64,000 nt of DNA. Source: Hortaea werneckii. Taxonomy: Eukaryota > Ascomycota > Dothideomycetes > Mycosphaerellales > Teratosphaeriaceae. Shown here in pieces: positions 33,615-44,668 of this stretch (its first letter is position 1; each line of letters opens with the position of its first letter). The notes under the pieces are model-generated. The model worked only from the letters and a program-made list of their open reading frames with translations. It had not been told where the DNA came from and ran no database searches. Both the position numbers and the translations under genes were made by a program. The stretch spans positions 248,001 through 312,000 of the forward strand of contig JBAOKB010000168.1 of NCBI GenBank assembly GCA_037044905.1, in the 5' to 3' direction.

Positions 33615-34340
33615 ACAGGCAATGTAACAGCCCAGTTATTGCCATTTTGCTTTTCGCGTCCTCGAGATGTTTGGACGACGTGCTTCGTCTCCGCAAAGCG
33701 GTTCTTTTCTTCGTCTTTTTCTTTTCTTTCTTTTTTTTTTTTTCGACGTCGGCAGCTTTTGAGAGCAAGTTTGAGCGTCCGGGAGGTGGGGAGCGCCTTC
33801 TAACGATTGTATGATTGAGCGTTTGCTGGTGCTGCGCAATTGTATGGAAGATAGTCAAGGATTCAAGGCGGGTTTTTGCTGAGGGATGAAGGGGGCTGTT
33901 AGCCTTTTTTTTTTTTTTTGTTTTTTCAACTTGTGTTGAACCGATACAGGAAGGTGGATGGGATGTCGCTATAATATTTTAATAGAATTGGAAGTTGGCC
34001 AGTACTCAATTTGCCAGTGGCGGCATTTTGCCAAAATGATATTACTTCAGTCACATCTGTCCCTTCAGTCTACGAGAGATGTCATCCATGCTTGCCTCGC
34101 GGCACTCGTTGTCAAGACGGTTACCCATCCCAGAGCTCACAGAGATTTTGTCGGCGGACCGTGTCACTGCTTCCCCTGTCTGTGACTGTCTGATTTATCA
34201 AAACTATCGTTATCACCTTCATCCACACCCTCCTGCTTTCCTGCGTCAAAAATTGATAATCCTTAGGTTGTCTACAGCAAGAAGAATGCCGAGAGGGAAG
34301 GGGGGTGAGGAAAAAAAAAGGCAAAAAGAAATACATTGTA
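33615..34340. other. STE12 3' flank with T-rich tracts
   Basis: No gene. Contains long T runs (about 33728-33742 and 33906-33920) in the probable STE12 3' UTR or terminator zone. The A run at about 34311-34319 becomes a T run on the minus strand, downstream of the tRNA. Confidence 0.5.
34302..34340 (-). terminator. Pol III terminator region of the tRNA-His gene
   Basis: On the minus strand the sequence right after the tRNA contains a run of five T, then a run of nine T a few bases later. Pol III stops at such T runs. Confidence 0.65.
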
Positions 34341-34426
34341 TGCGACTGGCCTGGATCGAACAGGCGACCTCTTCGGAGCAAGTGGAGTACCACAACGAAG
34401 CGCGATAGCCACTACGCCACAGCCGC
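34341..34426 (-). tRNA. tRNA-His (GTG) with a 13-nt intron
   Basis: Read on the minus strand, the acceptor arm GCGGCTG pairs with CAGTCGC (six Watson-Crick pairs and one G-T), with discriminator A. The D stem is GCG/CGC with the GG pair in the loop. The anticodon stem CTTCG pairs with CGAAG. The T arm GCCTG-TTCGATC-CAGGC is perfect. The anticodon loop reads TT-GTG-G, then 13 extra nt (TACTCCACTTGCT), then C, so the intron sits after position 37, where nuclear tRNA introns always sit. Removing it leaves 73 nt. The anticodon GTG reads His codons CAC/CAT. T runs follow within 40 nt of the 3' end on the transcribed strand and would serve as the Pol III terminator. Confidence 0.9.
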
Positions 34427-35137
34427 TTGGTGAGGGTGCAAGGTAAATGTGTATATGATTGTTGTAACGCACGCCGAAAGAACAGCCGCAAATCCCAACA
34501 GAAGTCTCAGTGAGTGACTGCACACCTGCAGTGTCTACATGATACCTACGCGTTTGCCACGGCTTGGTGCCATCATTGGATATTACAAGGTGTTGTTACA
34601 TTAATATCGCAGATTATCTTGGTAGCTTCCCCAGACGCTCAGTGGCGTGTTATCCTCCCGCTCATCACCCTCCGTAGCGTCTTCAACGAAGTATCTTCTC
34701 AGTATCTTCTCCATTCAATGTCGGCTTGAAGCCCCTTTGATTTCCAGACTGAAGATAGTCACTTTTTGGGACCGTTCTCATGTTGTTTACATCCCATTCC
34801 AACCCGCTATTGGTGGCGCGGCATTGGTCGAACACGAGACCGCTCGCGTGTGCGCGTTAATCTCGGCTCTTGCATCGTGCCCTTCGTCATGCAGGCATGA
34901 CTCAGCTCGAGTCTGAGTCTCTACGAAGACAGGCTGAAAATTTGGGCCATTCTTTCCTGGCTCTCAGGCTGTCGTTGTGGCCAGAATTCTTGCCCTCTCT
35001 CTGCAACTCGAGGTTCTGGTTTTGAAGGCAGCAGGCTCAGTGCTGGTTTGAAAGCCACATGCTGCGACACAATCGGCCTCGACCTCAAAGCCGATTGACC
35101 GCATTAAGAATTCTTCAAGCAGCTCCCAGAAATCGTT
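34427..35137. other. Intergenic, no gene seen
   Basis: About 700 bp between the tRNA and the 3' end of the membrane protein gene. No supported feature. Confidence 0.5.
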
Positions 35138-36237
35138 TCACCCGCCGCTAGACCCAGATGATTCGCCTCTCTGCTTGGAATCCATTCGGAGAGCCGCCTC
35201 CAGATCGATGTGATCGCAATTGTTGTTCTTCGTCCAGTCACGCGTATTTACGTCAGGAAAATTCTGCAAAGCCATCCCTCGGTCCTCGTCCTTTTTCCTG
35301 CGAGCTTGTTCAACCGCCGTGAATTCTCCACGCAGGCCGTCGCTCAAAATGCTTCCCATCTGCTCAAGCTTGTAATTCTTTAGCCTGTCCAGTGCACTCT
35401 TAAAGTCGTCCAGCACAATTGTGTCAGTGAGGCACTTGAAGACAAAAGCCAGTTTCCAGAAAGGATTAATCCCGTCTGGCAGAGATGTCGCGGATATAAC
35501 GTGCGTTACGGCCAGGATGTCGATGATAATGAAGGCGATGCTCAGGAACATGGCTCCTAATAAAACTCCGAAGCGTGGTGAGACCCTTATGAGCTCGACG
35601 AGGCCAAACTCATATTTGCTCTTAATGTTGTAGATGAGATTCGCAATCGTGAACAGCCACCATGGGTCTCGAAACAAGGCCTCGTAAGGCCGTGTGTGCT
35701 TGAATAAATCGCTCGTGTCGCTAAAGTAAAGGAACTTCGCTAGGGGTCAGCAAGGTCGTCTTCAGACTTGCCACCTCTGTGGATATCACTCACGTTGGCG
35801 ACAATCTCTAAGACCCAATACGGTTGGACTAGGGTTAGTGTCGTAATGTAGAAGATGCTTCCCCATCGTGGCAGTAAAGGCTTATTCTTGATCCATGCGA
35901 TATAGTTGTGCAACTCCAGCTGATGTTCTACCAGAAAGTTAGTGGCAAACGACAAAATTTTGCCATCATAGGGGAACTCACCAAGAAGATGGCGGTCGCA
36001 CTGAGGTACCAGTTATAGACACCCGGTTTTGTGAATATAAAGGTGCCATGAAACATACCGAACACCAGCTGCAGGCTCCTGAGTCAGCGCAAATCTTTGA
36101 TATGTAAAGGCATTTCTAGGTGGTAGATTCCATACCTCGATTACGATGATCTTGTGAAGTAGCACTCCACGTCGCATGTTACTGAAGGCGACACAGCCAT
36201 GATGATCAGTGACCCAATCATGTAGCCTTGCGCCCAT
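35138..36237 (-). CDS. Uncharacterised multipass membrane protein
   Basis: Four exons: 36237-36136, 36068-35982, 35919-35794 and 35734-35138, giving 303 aa; all junctions keep frame. Hydrophobic stretches that should be membrane spans include LVFGMFHGTFIF, YNWYLSATAIFL, WGSIFYITTLTLVQPYWVLEIVANFLYF, WWLFTIANLIYN and FGVLLGAMFLSIAFIIIDILAV. A charged C-terminal tail follows (LDDFKSALDRLKNYKLEQMG, ARRKKDEDRG) and ends in Ser/Gly. This suggests about five to seven spans with the tail in the cytosol. I do not recognise a characterised family, and no transporter, receptor or enzyme motif is visible. Its presence as a clean four-exon gene argues that it is functional. Confidence 0.78.
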
Positions 36238-38111
36238 GCCTCGATGATCGCGCCTTCGACATCTTGCGGTTTCTGTACGTTGAAGACCATCTTTCAGTCA
36301 AGACGCGGACCAGACTGGTCCGCTTCAGCGCGCCTCTGCCGTCTCGACGCAGAGCTATCGCGCAGGCGACTGCTAGGATCCAATATCACCAAGCCCCATC
36401 ACGTGTTGTCAGCTGCCAGTCGTGTAGCTCATAGCCCAATTGAGGGATGTGTAGAGGAAGAAGGATCCGCAGAAACAGACTCTGCAGGCATGATGACAAG
36501 CAGGGTATGCCCTGGGTGGGGTCTGCCTGTTGTGGCGCTGTGTCCCTCCAGGCAATGTAACTCCGAGCTGTGGAGAACGCCATGGGGCAAATCTGCGTGA
36601 AAAAGTCGTGGGCTAACCTAGCGCTACGTCAATCCAAGTGTTACCTTATCCGAATAACCGGAAACTCGTTTTCCCCGGCATTGACACAGTGTACACCCCG
36701 TCCTCTCTATCCTCTTCAATCGCAAAGGTTAGACAAGATCGAGGATCGGCACCGACTGTGCGACGCTGAGCTATCGCGGACGACATTGCTGCATACCTTC
36801 GCCAGACGGATGCGGTCGAAAAATGTGTGGCACTGGGACAGCGAGCCGTTGCTTTCCGCGGGAACCAACTTCCTCGTGGCCGAAGGTTTGACGAGCCGCG
36901 GCGCCTAGCGCACCATGTTAACCACTGCACCCTCTCGGATGATTACATGTGGTGCAGCCAAACCAAGAGTCCGGGCATGGACATGGACATGGACAAATCC
37001 GTTGTAGACCTGCAAGCGGTGGTCTGCAGCGCATCGATAATGCTGCTGGCTTACGATATCATGCTTCCAGGAAAGAAAACAGACAGCCGGACTTCCGACC
37101 TCTGCGCCAAGGTTTGAGACTTCTGGCCCCTGCAATGCATAGCGGCCTCGGTAGATGAGGACGCTGCCAAATTTGGGAAGGGCGGCATCTTTGCGGAGGT
37201 ATCCAGCTCAGCTGCGCCCCATGACAGGCTCGACAGGTGCTGTACCAAGTTTACTTGGCATGGAGCACGACTCTATACATCCTATCCTCGCTATCGACCC
37301 CATCGTACATCGCACAGCTTGTGCTTGTATGTCGTGAGCTCCTGCTGTGGTGGCGTAATAGCACTTTGGATGGTTTGGACTTCACCGATACGTCAACATC
37401 ACGTCTATGGTAAGGTTTTCTGGATCTCGCAATGCCCGGTCTGGCGCACGCCATGGGAGCTACCTCGCTCGTGAACATCAGCCACTACCGCTGTTGTTGC
37501 TCCTGTTGGTTCCTTCGTCCCGCTGTCCACTTTCTGAGGATTTCTCAATATTGGCCAGATGCAGATCTTGACCACGCATGGAGGTAGCCAGGAGCTGAAC
37601 AACCGCCTCATGCCGTGCCAGCACGCAACGCTGTCGACTTTTGCAGCGCTGTAACCCAACGTCACGCGCTCCATCTCCTGCTCTTACGGACATCGCCAAG
37701 TGGCAACGATGCTACCCAGCGTCCAAATGGGAAAAGAAAACCTTACAACCTGATCCAAGTAATCGCCTTGCTCCGGGACGCAGTCGCCGTATCGGTCAAC
37801 GTTAGCGCAAATATGACTGTGTCCTTACTCGCAGACGCTCTCTCATAGCTACCTAGATGTGCCATCTACATGCACCGAGGTGGCTGGCATGCCGCCATAC
37901 TTCGTCTATGCCATTTAAGATTTAGCTCGCTTGCAGATAAGCGCGCCCTGGACGATCTTTCATGTCTATGGCTAGCTGAGTGAGCTGAAGTCATTGTTGA
38001 AGATGCCATAAGATCATTGACGTTCCGCAATGTGGCAACGGAGCATATTGCTGCAGTATCACCTCTCTGTCTGCCTTGACGCGTCTCTGCCACATTTTTC
38101 CCGCCGGCATC
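36238..38111. other. Gene-free region, 1.9 kb
   Basis: No supported gene. Short open frames on both strands lack protein-like composition. A small (CATGGA)3 repeat lies at 36976-36993. It includes upstream regions of the membrane protein gene (minus) and the GH43 gene (plus). Confidence 0.5.
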
Positions 38112-39384
38112 ATGTTTGGGCCATTGTCCCGATGGTCGCTGTTGGTTGCAGCCGTTCAGCTCTGTGCTTCGTCGCCGCTCCCGGTAGCTGAGGTGTCTCT
38201 CATTGAGCGTGCCAATATCAAGAGATCGATGGGCGGTCCCTTGATTGGAGGCGCCAACTTCCCAGGTGCGAAGTGTTCCTTGAGCTCGTGGAGATTGAAG
38301 AACAAAATGTTAACAATCAGTAGATCCCAGTGTTATCCAAGTCGGAAATACATGGTACGCCTTTGCCACGAGGACCATAGGTAGTAGTGTCCATATACAA
38401 GTGGCGCAGTCCACCGATTTCAACAACTGGAATATCGTCAAGAATGCCGATGGCTCTCAAAAAGACGCCTTGCCCAACCTGCCCTCATGGGTGTACGGTG
38501 CAAGCCCGAATACATGGGCACCAGACGTTATTCAGATCGTATGTCGACGCCGTGATACCTTGCCTTGGGCGATACCTCTTTTGACGCAGGCTGACTTCCA
38601 ATCGCAACTGCAGAACAACAAATTTGTGATGTACTACAGCGCGACGACAACTGCAGACACATCGAAGCATTGTGTCGGCGCCGCCACCGCCACCACGGTG
38701 ACCGGCCCATACACTCCTGTTGGGAACTCTGCTTTGGTATGCCCGCTGTCTCAAGGAGGTGCGATTGATGCATCCGGCTATTATGACTTTGCAACTGGAA
38801 AGCGATACATAGCGTATAAGATCGATGGCAACGCCATCGGACACGGTGGTGCTTGTGGGAACAACGGTGCGCAAGAGTCGCACTAAGCTACCATTAGACA
38901 CTTCACTGACGAATACAGTGGCTCCATATGTTAGTACCGCCATCAAACTGCAGCAGGTCGCCGCGAACGACGGTGTGACTCTGCAAGGAGGTGCGACGAC
39001 GATACTTGACAACATCGGTCTGTACCCATGCTCTATTGCATTGCCAGCATACATGTTAACGTCTCCGCAGGCGCTGCCGATCAGGGCATTGTAGAAGCAC
39101 CAGCACTCGTCAAATCCGGATCTAACTTCATATTGTTCTTCAGCAATGGCTGTTTCACCAAGTCGACTTACACAGTGAACTATGCCACCGCGACATCTAT
39201 CACCGGTCCATACACCCGAGCGGCTTCGCCATTGTTTGCCACTGGACAAAACGGTCTAACATCCCCTGGCGGAATGGATGTCTTTAGGGACGGGAAACAC
39301 ATGTTGTTCCATGCCAATTCTGGAAACGGAAGGGCCATGTACAATGCCGTTATCACCATCAACGGGAAGACCGTCACCGCGTAG
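38112..39384 (+). CDS. Secreted glycoside hydrolase family 43 enzyme
   Basis: Five exons: 38112-38265, 38321-38538, 38590-38866, 38919-39017 and 39071-39384, 353 aa, all in frame. A signal peptide (WSLLVAAVQLCASS) is followed by the five-bladed beta-propeller of GH43. The likely catalytic triad is Asp at about 53 (PVDPSVIQVGNTWYAF, the base), Asp at about 184 (GGAIDASGYYDF, pKa modulator) and Glu at about 258 (GIVEAPALVKSG, the acid). TIGSSVHIQVAQSTDF is a typical blade sequence. GH43 enzymes cleave arabinan, arabinose side chains or xylo-oligosaccharides of plant walls; the exact substrate cannot be assigned here. It suggests plant-biomass use. Confidence 0.87.
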
Positions 39385-39579
39385 CAAAGGTAACGCACGT
39401 TTCCTTGAACGAGCTCGTCTTGTTCGGGAGCTGTTTGAAGCCGGCACATTCGCAGCACAGTACAGTATCACGATATTGATGAACACGCACGCACACACGC
39501 ATCCACGCAATCCAAACGGATGACATTTTCGTACTATATAATAATACAAAAAAATCTAATCTCTACTTTCAAAAGACAT

Positions 39580-40997
39580 TCACGTGGTCTTTTTCACCGA
39601 TCCATTCTCCTTCGCTTCCTTCACCGACTTGCCTTGCAAGCCTTTCGGGGACTTCAAGCCGCCAAAGACGAGGCCGCACACTGCCAGCATGCCGGCCCCG
39701 CCGATCGTGTACGCCGCATCCCTGCCCGCCCACCAGTAGAGCGTGCAGAAGATCAGAGGACCGAGTGCGCGGCCGACCTGCCCGAAACTGCGGTGGTTGC
39801 CAAGCTTCTCTCCGCGTTCCTGGCTACTGGCTTCGAAGCTGGCGAGGCTGTTCAGACCCGTTACTACCGTGCTACTCGTCACTGCCAGCAGCGTAGCCGC
39901 GCCGTACAGTCCGCGTTCGGTCTCGATCCTCGCCAGGAGGAGGAAGGCGACCGCGGCGCAGAGCACGCCGAGTTGCACGACCTTGATCGGTTGCATCTTG
40001 CGCGTCACCCCGCCTTGCAGGATGCTGGCTACCAGGCCGATGTACCCGAGTAAGCGGCCGGACTGCTTCGATTCGTAGGAGAAGAGGTCGTAGGTCATGA
40101 AGGGGAGCGAGAACTCCATCCCGCTGAAGAAGAGGATGAAGCAGAAGTGGGTCAGGTTGAGCATGGCGAAGGAGTTTGTGCGTTCGTGGGTCGGGGTTGT
40201 CTGCTTTGGTTGCTTGCGAATTGCCGTTCGCGGTGGGTTTGTTGACGACGTGGGTCTCTGGCAGAGCGAAGTAGAGGTACACTGTCTCCGTAACGATCAG
40301 GAGTAATGATACTCCCGCAGCGGTCGCGAATGGATTGGCTGCCACGGAGGTCACCTGCGCCAGCGCAGCTCCCAATGCCGGCCCGAATGTGAAGGCAATG
40401 CTAAAGCATGCCCCGACCATCGCCATCGTCTTGCCTCTGTCCTGGTCACTGCTGATGTCCGTCGCGATGGCCAATGCCAGCTGAACGTTTCCTTCGCTCA
40501 GACCTCCCACGACTCTGCTCGCTAGAAATGTTCGGAAGTCTGTTGCAACGCACCAGAGAGCTACGCTTGCAATGTTGCCCATCATCGACCATAGCAAGGC
40601 TGTCCTCCTTCCGTATCGATCGGACAAGGTGCCAATAACGGGTGATGCTACAGCCTGGCACAGCGAGAACAGCGAGCCGAGAGCTCCTCCCAATAAGACG
40701 ATGTCGTAGCGGTCATTGATCGGCTTGCTAAAGCTGTCCTTGTATGCGTTCAAGCCGTATAGGATCTGCGAGAGGAGGGTATTCGCTGATTGGGTTTCAA
40801 GGTTGCGGTAGAACTCGAGGAGTTTGGGAAACAGGGGTAGGATGAAGGTGAAGGATATCTACTCAGAATTGTTAGAAAGGTGTATGCTTTCCATGCCTTC
40901 TTCGTAGCAAACGTACCAGGTCTAAAAGTAATGATATGAATAGTACTCTAAGTACCTGTTTCCGCCTTTCAGGCGCAACAGGGGATTGCGCAGCCAT
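39580..40997 (-). CDS. MFS transporter, MFSD10/TetA-like
   Basis: Exons 40997-40917 and 40858-39580. The start MAAQSPVAPERRKQ is followed by the first span (VLRVLFISLLLDL, intron, ISFTFILPLFPKLLEF), the pattern of the MFSD10/tetracycline-resistance-like branch of the major facilitator family. The MFS signature GTLSDRYGRRTALLWS lies between spans 2 and 3, and VVGGLSEGNVQLALAIATD is typical of span 4. The C-terminal half (SFAMLNLTHFCFILFFSGMEF and onward) is one frame over, so a one-base slip is inferred near 40185-40195, in the loop between the two halves. About 450 aa with twelve expected spans. The substrate is unknown; relatives export organic anions or drugs. Confidence 0.83.
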
Positions 40998-42626
40998 ACT
41001 GATGCTTGTCGTTTTTCAAGACTTTCAATGACAGCCTTTTCCTACAGCGTGCAGAGGCACCACCTGTTATACCATCCAGACAAAGGGACAGGTAAGCAAC
41101 ATTGCAGTGGACAGTAATGCCTCGGTCTTTTACAACCAACAGAAGCCAGACGCACTGCAGCTGACACCTCGAAAGTTCACACGAGTGCGAGCTTCTACCG
41201 CTTAAGATCGGGGCGCCGATCGACCGACCCCGCAGCTGCCACCGGTTCGTGATGGGTTGATGACCAGCGCAACAGGTTGATCACTCCGGTGCTGAGGTGA
41301 GATGGGATTTGAAAAAGATGCAATCAAAATGCGACGCAGACGTCAGTCGAAGGGCTGAAAGGATCCATAGCGTGTTGCTTCGTGCCTATGCAGGTGTCAC
41401 GATATCTATTTTGGGATATGCTGCCGGTAACTATATAGGATGGAAGTACGAGACAGCCTTCTACAGGTCTCACCTTCCGGCCTTCACCGGTCGATGTGCA
41501 GCTGGTTCCTCTTCGCCCTGTTGGTGATGAAGCGCCGTCGGTTCAGGCTTGGCTGGGCATTTCCTCGCCTCTATGATCTTTCTGAAGTCGTGCGCTCGCC
41601 ATGAAGTTACTCGAACATGACGGAAGTGGTCGGCGCCCATATTTGACTGCATACTATCTCACATCATGGTGAAAGTGGACCGTGGGGTGTAATTTGAGTC
41701 GCCTGTTGAAATCATGGAACGATGACGAGATAGCATAGACGTAACGACTTCTATGGGTGGGCGTACCGAGAGGCTCTCATTGGACTGTGCCTACTCCGTA
41801 CCAGCACGTTTCTACCACCTTGAGCAACACAAAAGGCAGGGTACCCTCTTGCACGTTAAAGACCGTTGTATATTTGCGCCTCCAATTTCTGAGCCTTGAC
41901 GATAGCAGGTTGGGCAATCAAGTGCAGCAGTCGATCGAGAAGAGAAAGCACGTGACATCGCGTGGAGATGACGCGGAATTTCGGACTAGCGTGAGGCCCT
42001 AAGCTTTTCGGCAGTGGCAGGGGTGCGAAAGCTACATCCAGCCTGCTTTCTAACGTGGTGGCAGGCATGCTTTCGTCACACGGCATCTGCAGGTCATAAA
42101 CCTTTCAGTTTCCAATGCGGGCTCCGTATCTTCTCTATCGTACACTGTGACTACTCTAGAATTGCTTGTTAGACGACACCTACGCTCCAACACCTCACTT
42201 GTTCTGCCACCCGGCGAGCAGCCCTACTCAACAAGACCGGACGCGGGCCGCACCTGAATTCAATTTGACAAGTGGACCGCGGCGTCTGCCGGGCTGAAAC
42301 GGCTTCCACACCCGAGTCGAGATCGAGCTCAGCAAGGTAAACAGCTTGGGATCACCTTGCAAGCTACGGAGAAAAGCTCGTCGTCGTGGGGATTTCAAAG
42401 GCTTCTCAAGTTGTCCCGCTTTCGACAAACATATTCCCAACGATAAACACATGGGCGAGCAAAGAAAAAGGAAAATAAAAAAAAACAGCAAGGAAAACAC
42501 GAAACGCTTCCCCAGTTCCCACGCCTGGTCTCGACCTCCTGTTTGACCCTAGCGTCTCGAATTGTGACCGACACCCACACCGCACCTGATCAGCTTGCTC
42601 AGTCACTTCGAATCTCCACCACGATC
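40998..42626. other. Gene-free region, 1.6 kb
   Basis: Upstream regions of the MFS gene (minus) and the coiled-coil gene (plus). No supported gene, repeat or RNA. Confidence 0.5.
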
Positions 42627-44036
42627 ATGTCTCATTTTCAATCTCCCGACGCAACCATGATGAGCGACTACACCAACGCTTCTGGACCCTACCTCCAAGG
42701 CAACGCATCTTCTCGACGCTCGTCAACTGCATACAACGGCTCAGAGGGGCTCATCGGGGACAACAGAAGCGTTGCTTCTTTCGATTACGCACACGATTCA
42801 GAAGGTTTAGCAGTACCGGAATCAGCAAGGACTGCGGCAAGATCGAACGCTGGATCTAGGCTGTGGTCGACCCTTTCCAACAACGCCCAGCCAGCTGCTG
42901 CTGCCTTGTCGCGCAAAGGCAGTGTCCTTCACTCGAGGGCAAGATCTTCCCTCGCAGGCTTCAGCCTCGGCAAATTGAACAACTCACCTGATCGCGAGCG
43001 AACGCCGGAGCGACCACACGCGAACAAGATCTTTGGTGATATTTCAACGGCGAATCGGCTCCTATCCGATTGGGACTACCCGAATCTCCTACAAAAGAGC
43101 CAGCCGAGTTTCTCATGGAATACAAGCCAAGCTTCACGGAGCGGCCCAGCGCCCACCGCAGGCGTAGCACTGCCAAACCCACATCAGCACACCAAGTACC
43201 TCTCGAACGGGCTGGTTCTCACGGAAATCGACTACTCCGTCTCCACCACGAGCTCAAGCCCTCGATGAGATACTCAACCTCGACATCAACGCCTCGCTGT
43301 TCCCCAACGGTCCGGCGGACCCGATGTCACCGCACGCTTTCAACGATCTCCTGGTGAATGCAAGCAATCTAGTGCAGCGGGTGCAATCTGCATATAAGGA
43401 GAAGGTGGACTACATCTCCTCTGTACAGCCAGAGATAGACGCGCAGAAAGAGGAGGTCGAAGAAGCCGAGACGCGTTCCAGACACCTGAAGATGCAGCTG
43501 GAGGACATGAGCCGAAAAGCCGAGGAACAGAACCAGGCTATGAAGGAGATCGCCGATCAGCTGGCAGCCTCCAAGCTCGAGGCCTCGAATGCGAGGAGCA
43601 AGCCGGGAAAACCGTCAGACTGGTGCGCCGAACCTCAAATGACTCCGAACGCAGCGAAGGTGACCACGAAGTCACGCCTAAGAGCAAGAGACGCTCAGGC
43701 GGCAGTCAAGCCAGCGACTCGGGCTTCGAAAGCGACGCCGAATACGCCGAATCCATCTCCTCCGGGCCCGTCTCACGTCCTGAAATCAACCTTACCCCGG
43801 CCTATGACGGCGGCGACTGGGACCAGCCTATTCAGCGTCCGCCCATGGCCAAGCAAAATTCTTGGACTAGCACGGGCTCGACGGCGCTCAGCGGCAAGCG
43901 CTCGGCACCTCAAGGATCGCCCTGGGTGTCGGTGGACTCCCTGCGAGGTGAGAATTACGCGCTTAGGCGACAGGTGGATGAGATGCAGCAGGCGCTTCAG
44001 GGGTGTCTGGACTTTGTCAACGTGCTTAAGAGGTAA
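42627..44036 (+). CDS. Uncharacterised coiled-coil protein, three apparent frameshifts
   Basis: About 470 aa on a composite reading. The N-terminal part is Ser/Asn-rich and disordered (MSHFQSPDATMMSDYTNA, then SRKGSVLHSRARSSLAGFSLG). A central segment reads LGLPESPTKEPAEFLMEYK. A coiled coil follows from HAFNDLLVNASNLVQRVQ through EIDAQKEEVEEAETRSRHL. After a Ser-rich linker (SDSGFESDAEYAES) the protein ends in a second short coiled coil (LRRQVDEMQQALQGCLDFV). The frame moves 0 to 2 to 1 to 0 near 43070, 43180 and 43605; each step equals one missing base, the last in a GGGAAAA run. I do not recognise a named family; a cytoskeletal or scaffold role would be a guess. Confidence 0.6.
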
Positions 44037-44668
44037 AATGGGAATGTGCGCCAATGGGTGTAGGGTGTGGCAATTTAGATTAGGGGGAGGTGTTAAGGAG
44101 AATTTTATGATATTATGGCAAAGAGGACTATGAGATTGTGTGTAGATGGAAAGTTATTCTTGTGACGGAGTGTGAAAATTTGGATATACCAATAGTCGGC
44201 ATGTAAATACCCAGAATCTCTTTTCGAAATATAGCTTTCGTTGGTCAATCTCGTCATCTTTCTATGTCTTAGTGATTGGGTTTCGGGGAGCAAGAAATGG
44301 GTGACAACGTCGATGAGCGTTCGTTTTGCAGGCTAGCCTGTCTCCTCTACTGGATCCGAATAGCTGCCAGTCGTGAAGCTGTTGCATCTTTTGGAGATGC
44401 ATCCACTTTTCGCGATGAGCCGAGCTTAGGAGCTTCGCAAGCAGACACCCATGGACCGGGCTCAGACCGCGAGGATTGCCACTGCCCTTGGGCGTGACGA
44501 TGGTTTCGTATCACCTGCCTGAGGCCGATTCTAGCTCCGATGGGCCCAACTCTGACCTTTGATAGCATGGCATGATCCAACAGCCGGCTATCGATTAAAC
44601 GATGAGATCTTCTGTAGAACCAAACGATCCAGATCCTCTGAAGAGCGTATCAAAAACACACCGACATT
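44037..44668. other. Intergenic between convergent genes
   Basis: About 630 bp, shared 3' flank of the coiled-coil gene and PBN1. No supported feature. Confidence 0.5.

Noticed and set aside
36238..38111. Several 60-118 codon frames in the gene-free region
   Set aside because: They overlap on both strands, lack consistent splice sites and show no conserved-looking protein segments.
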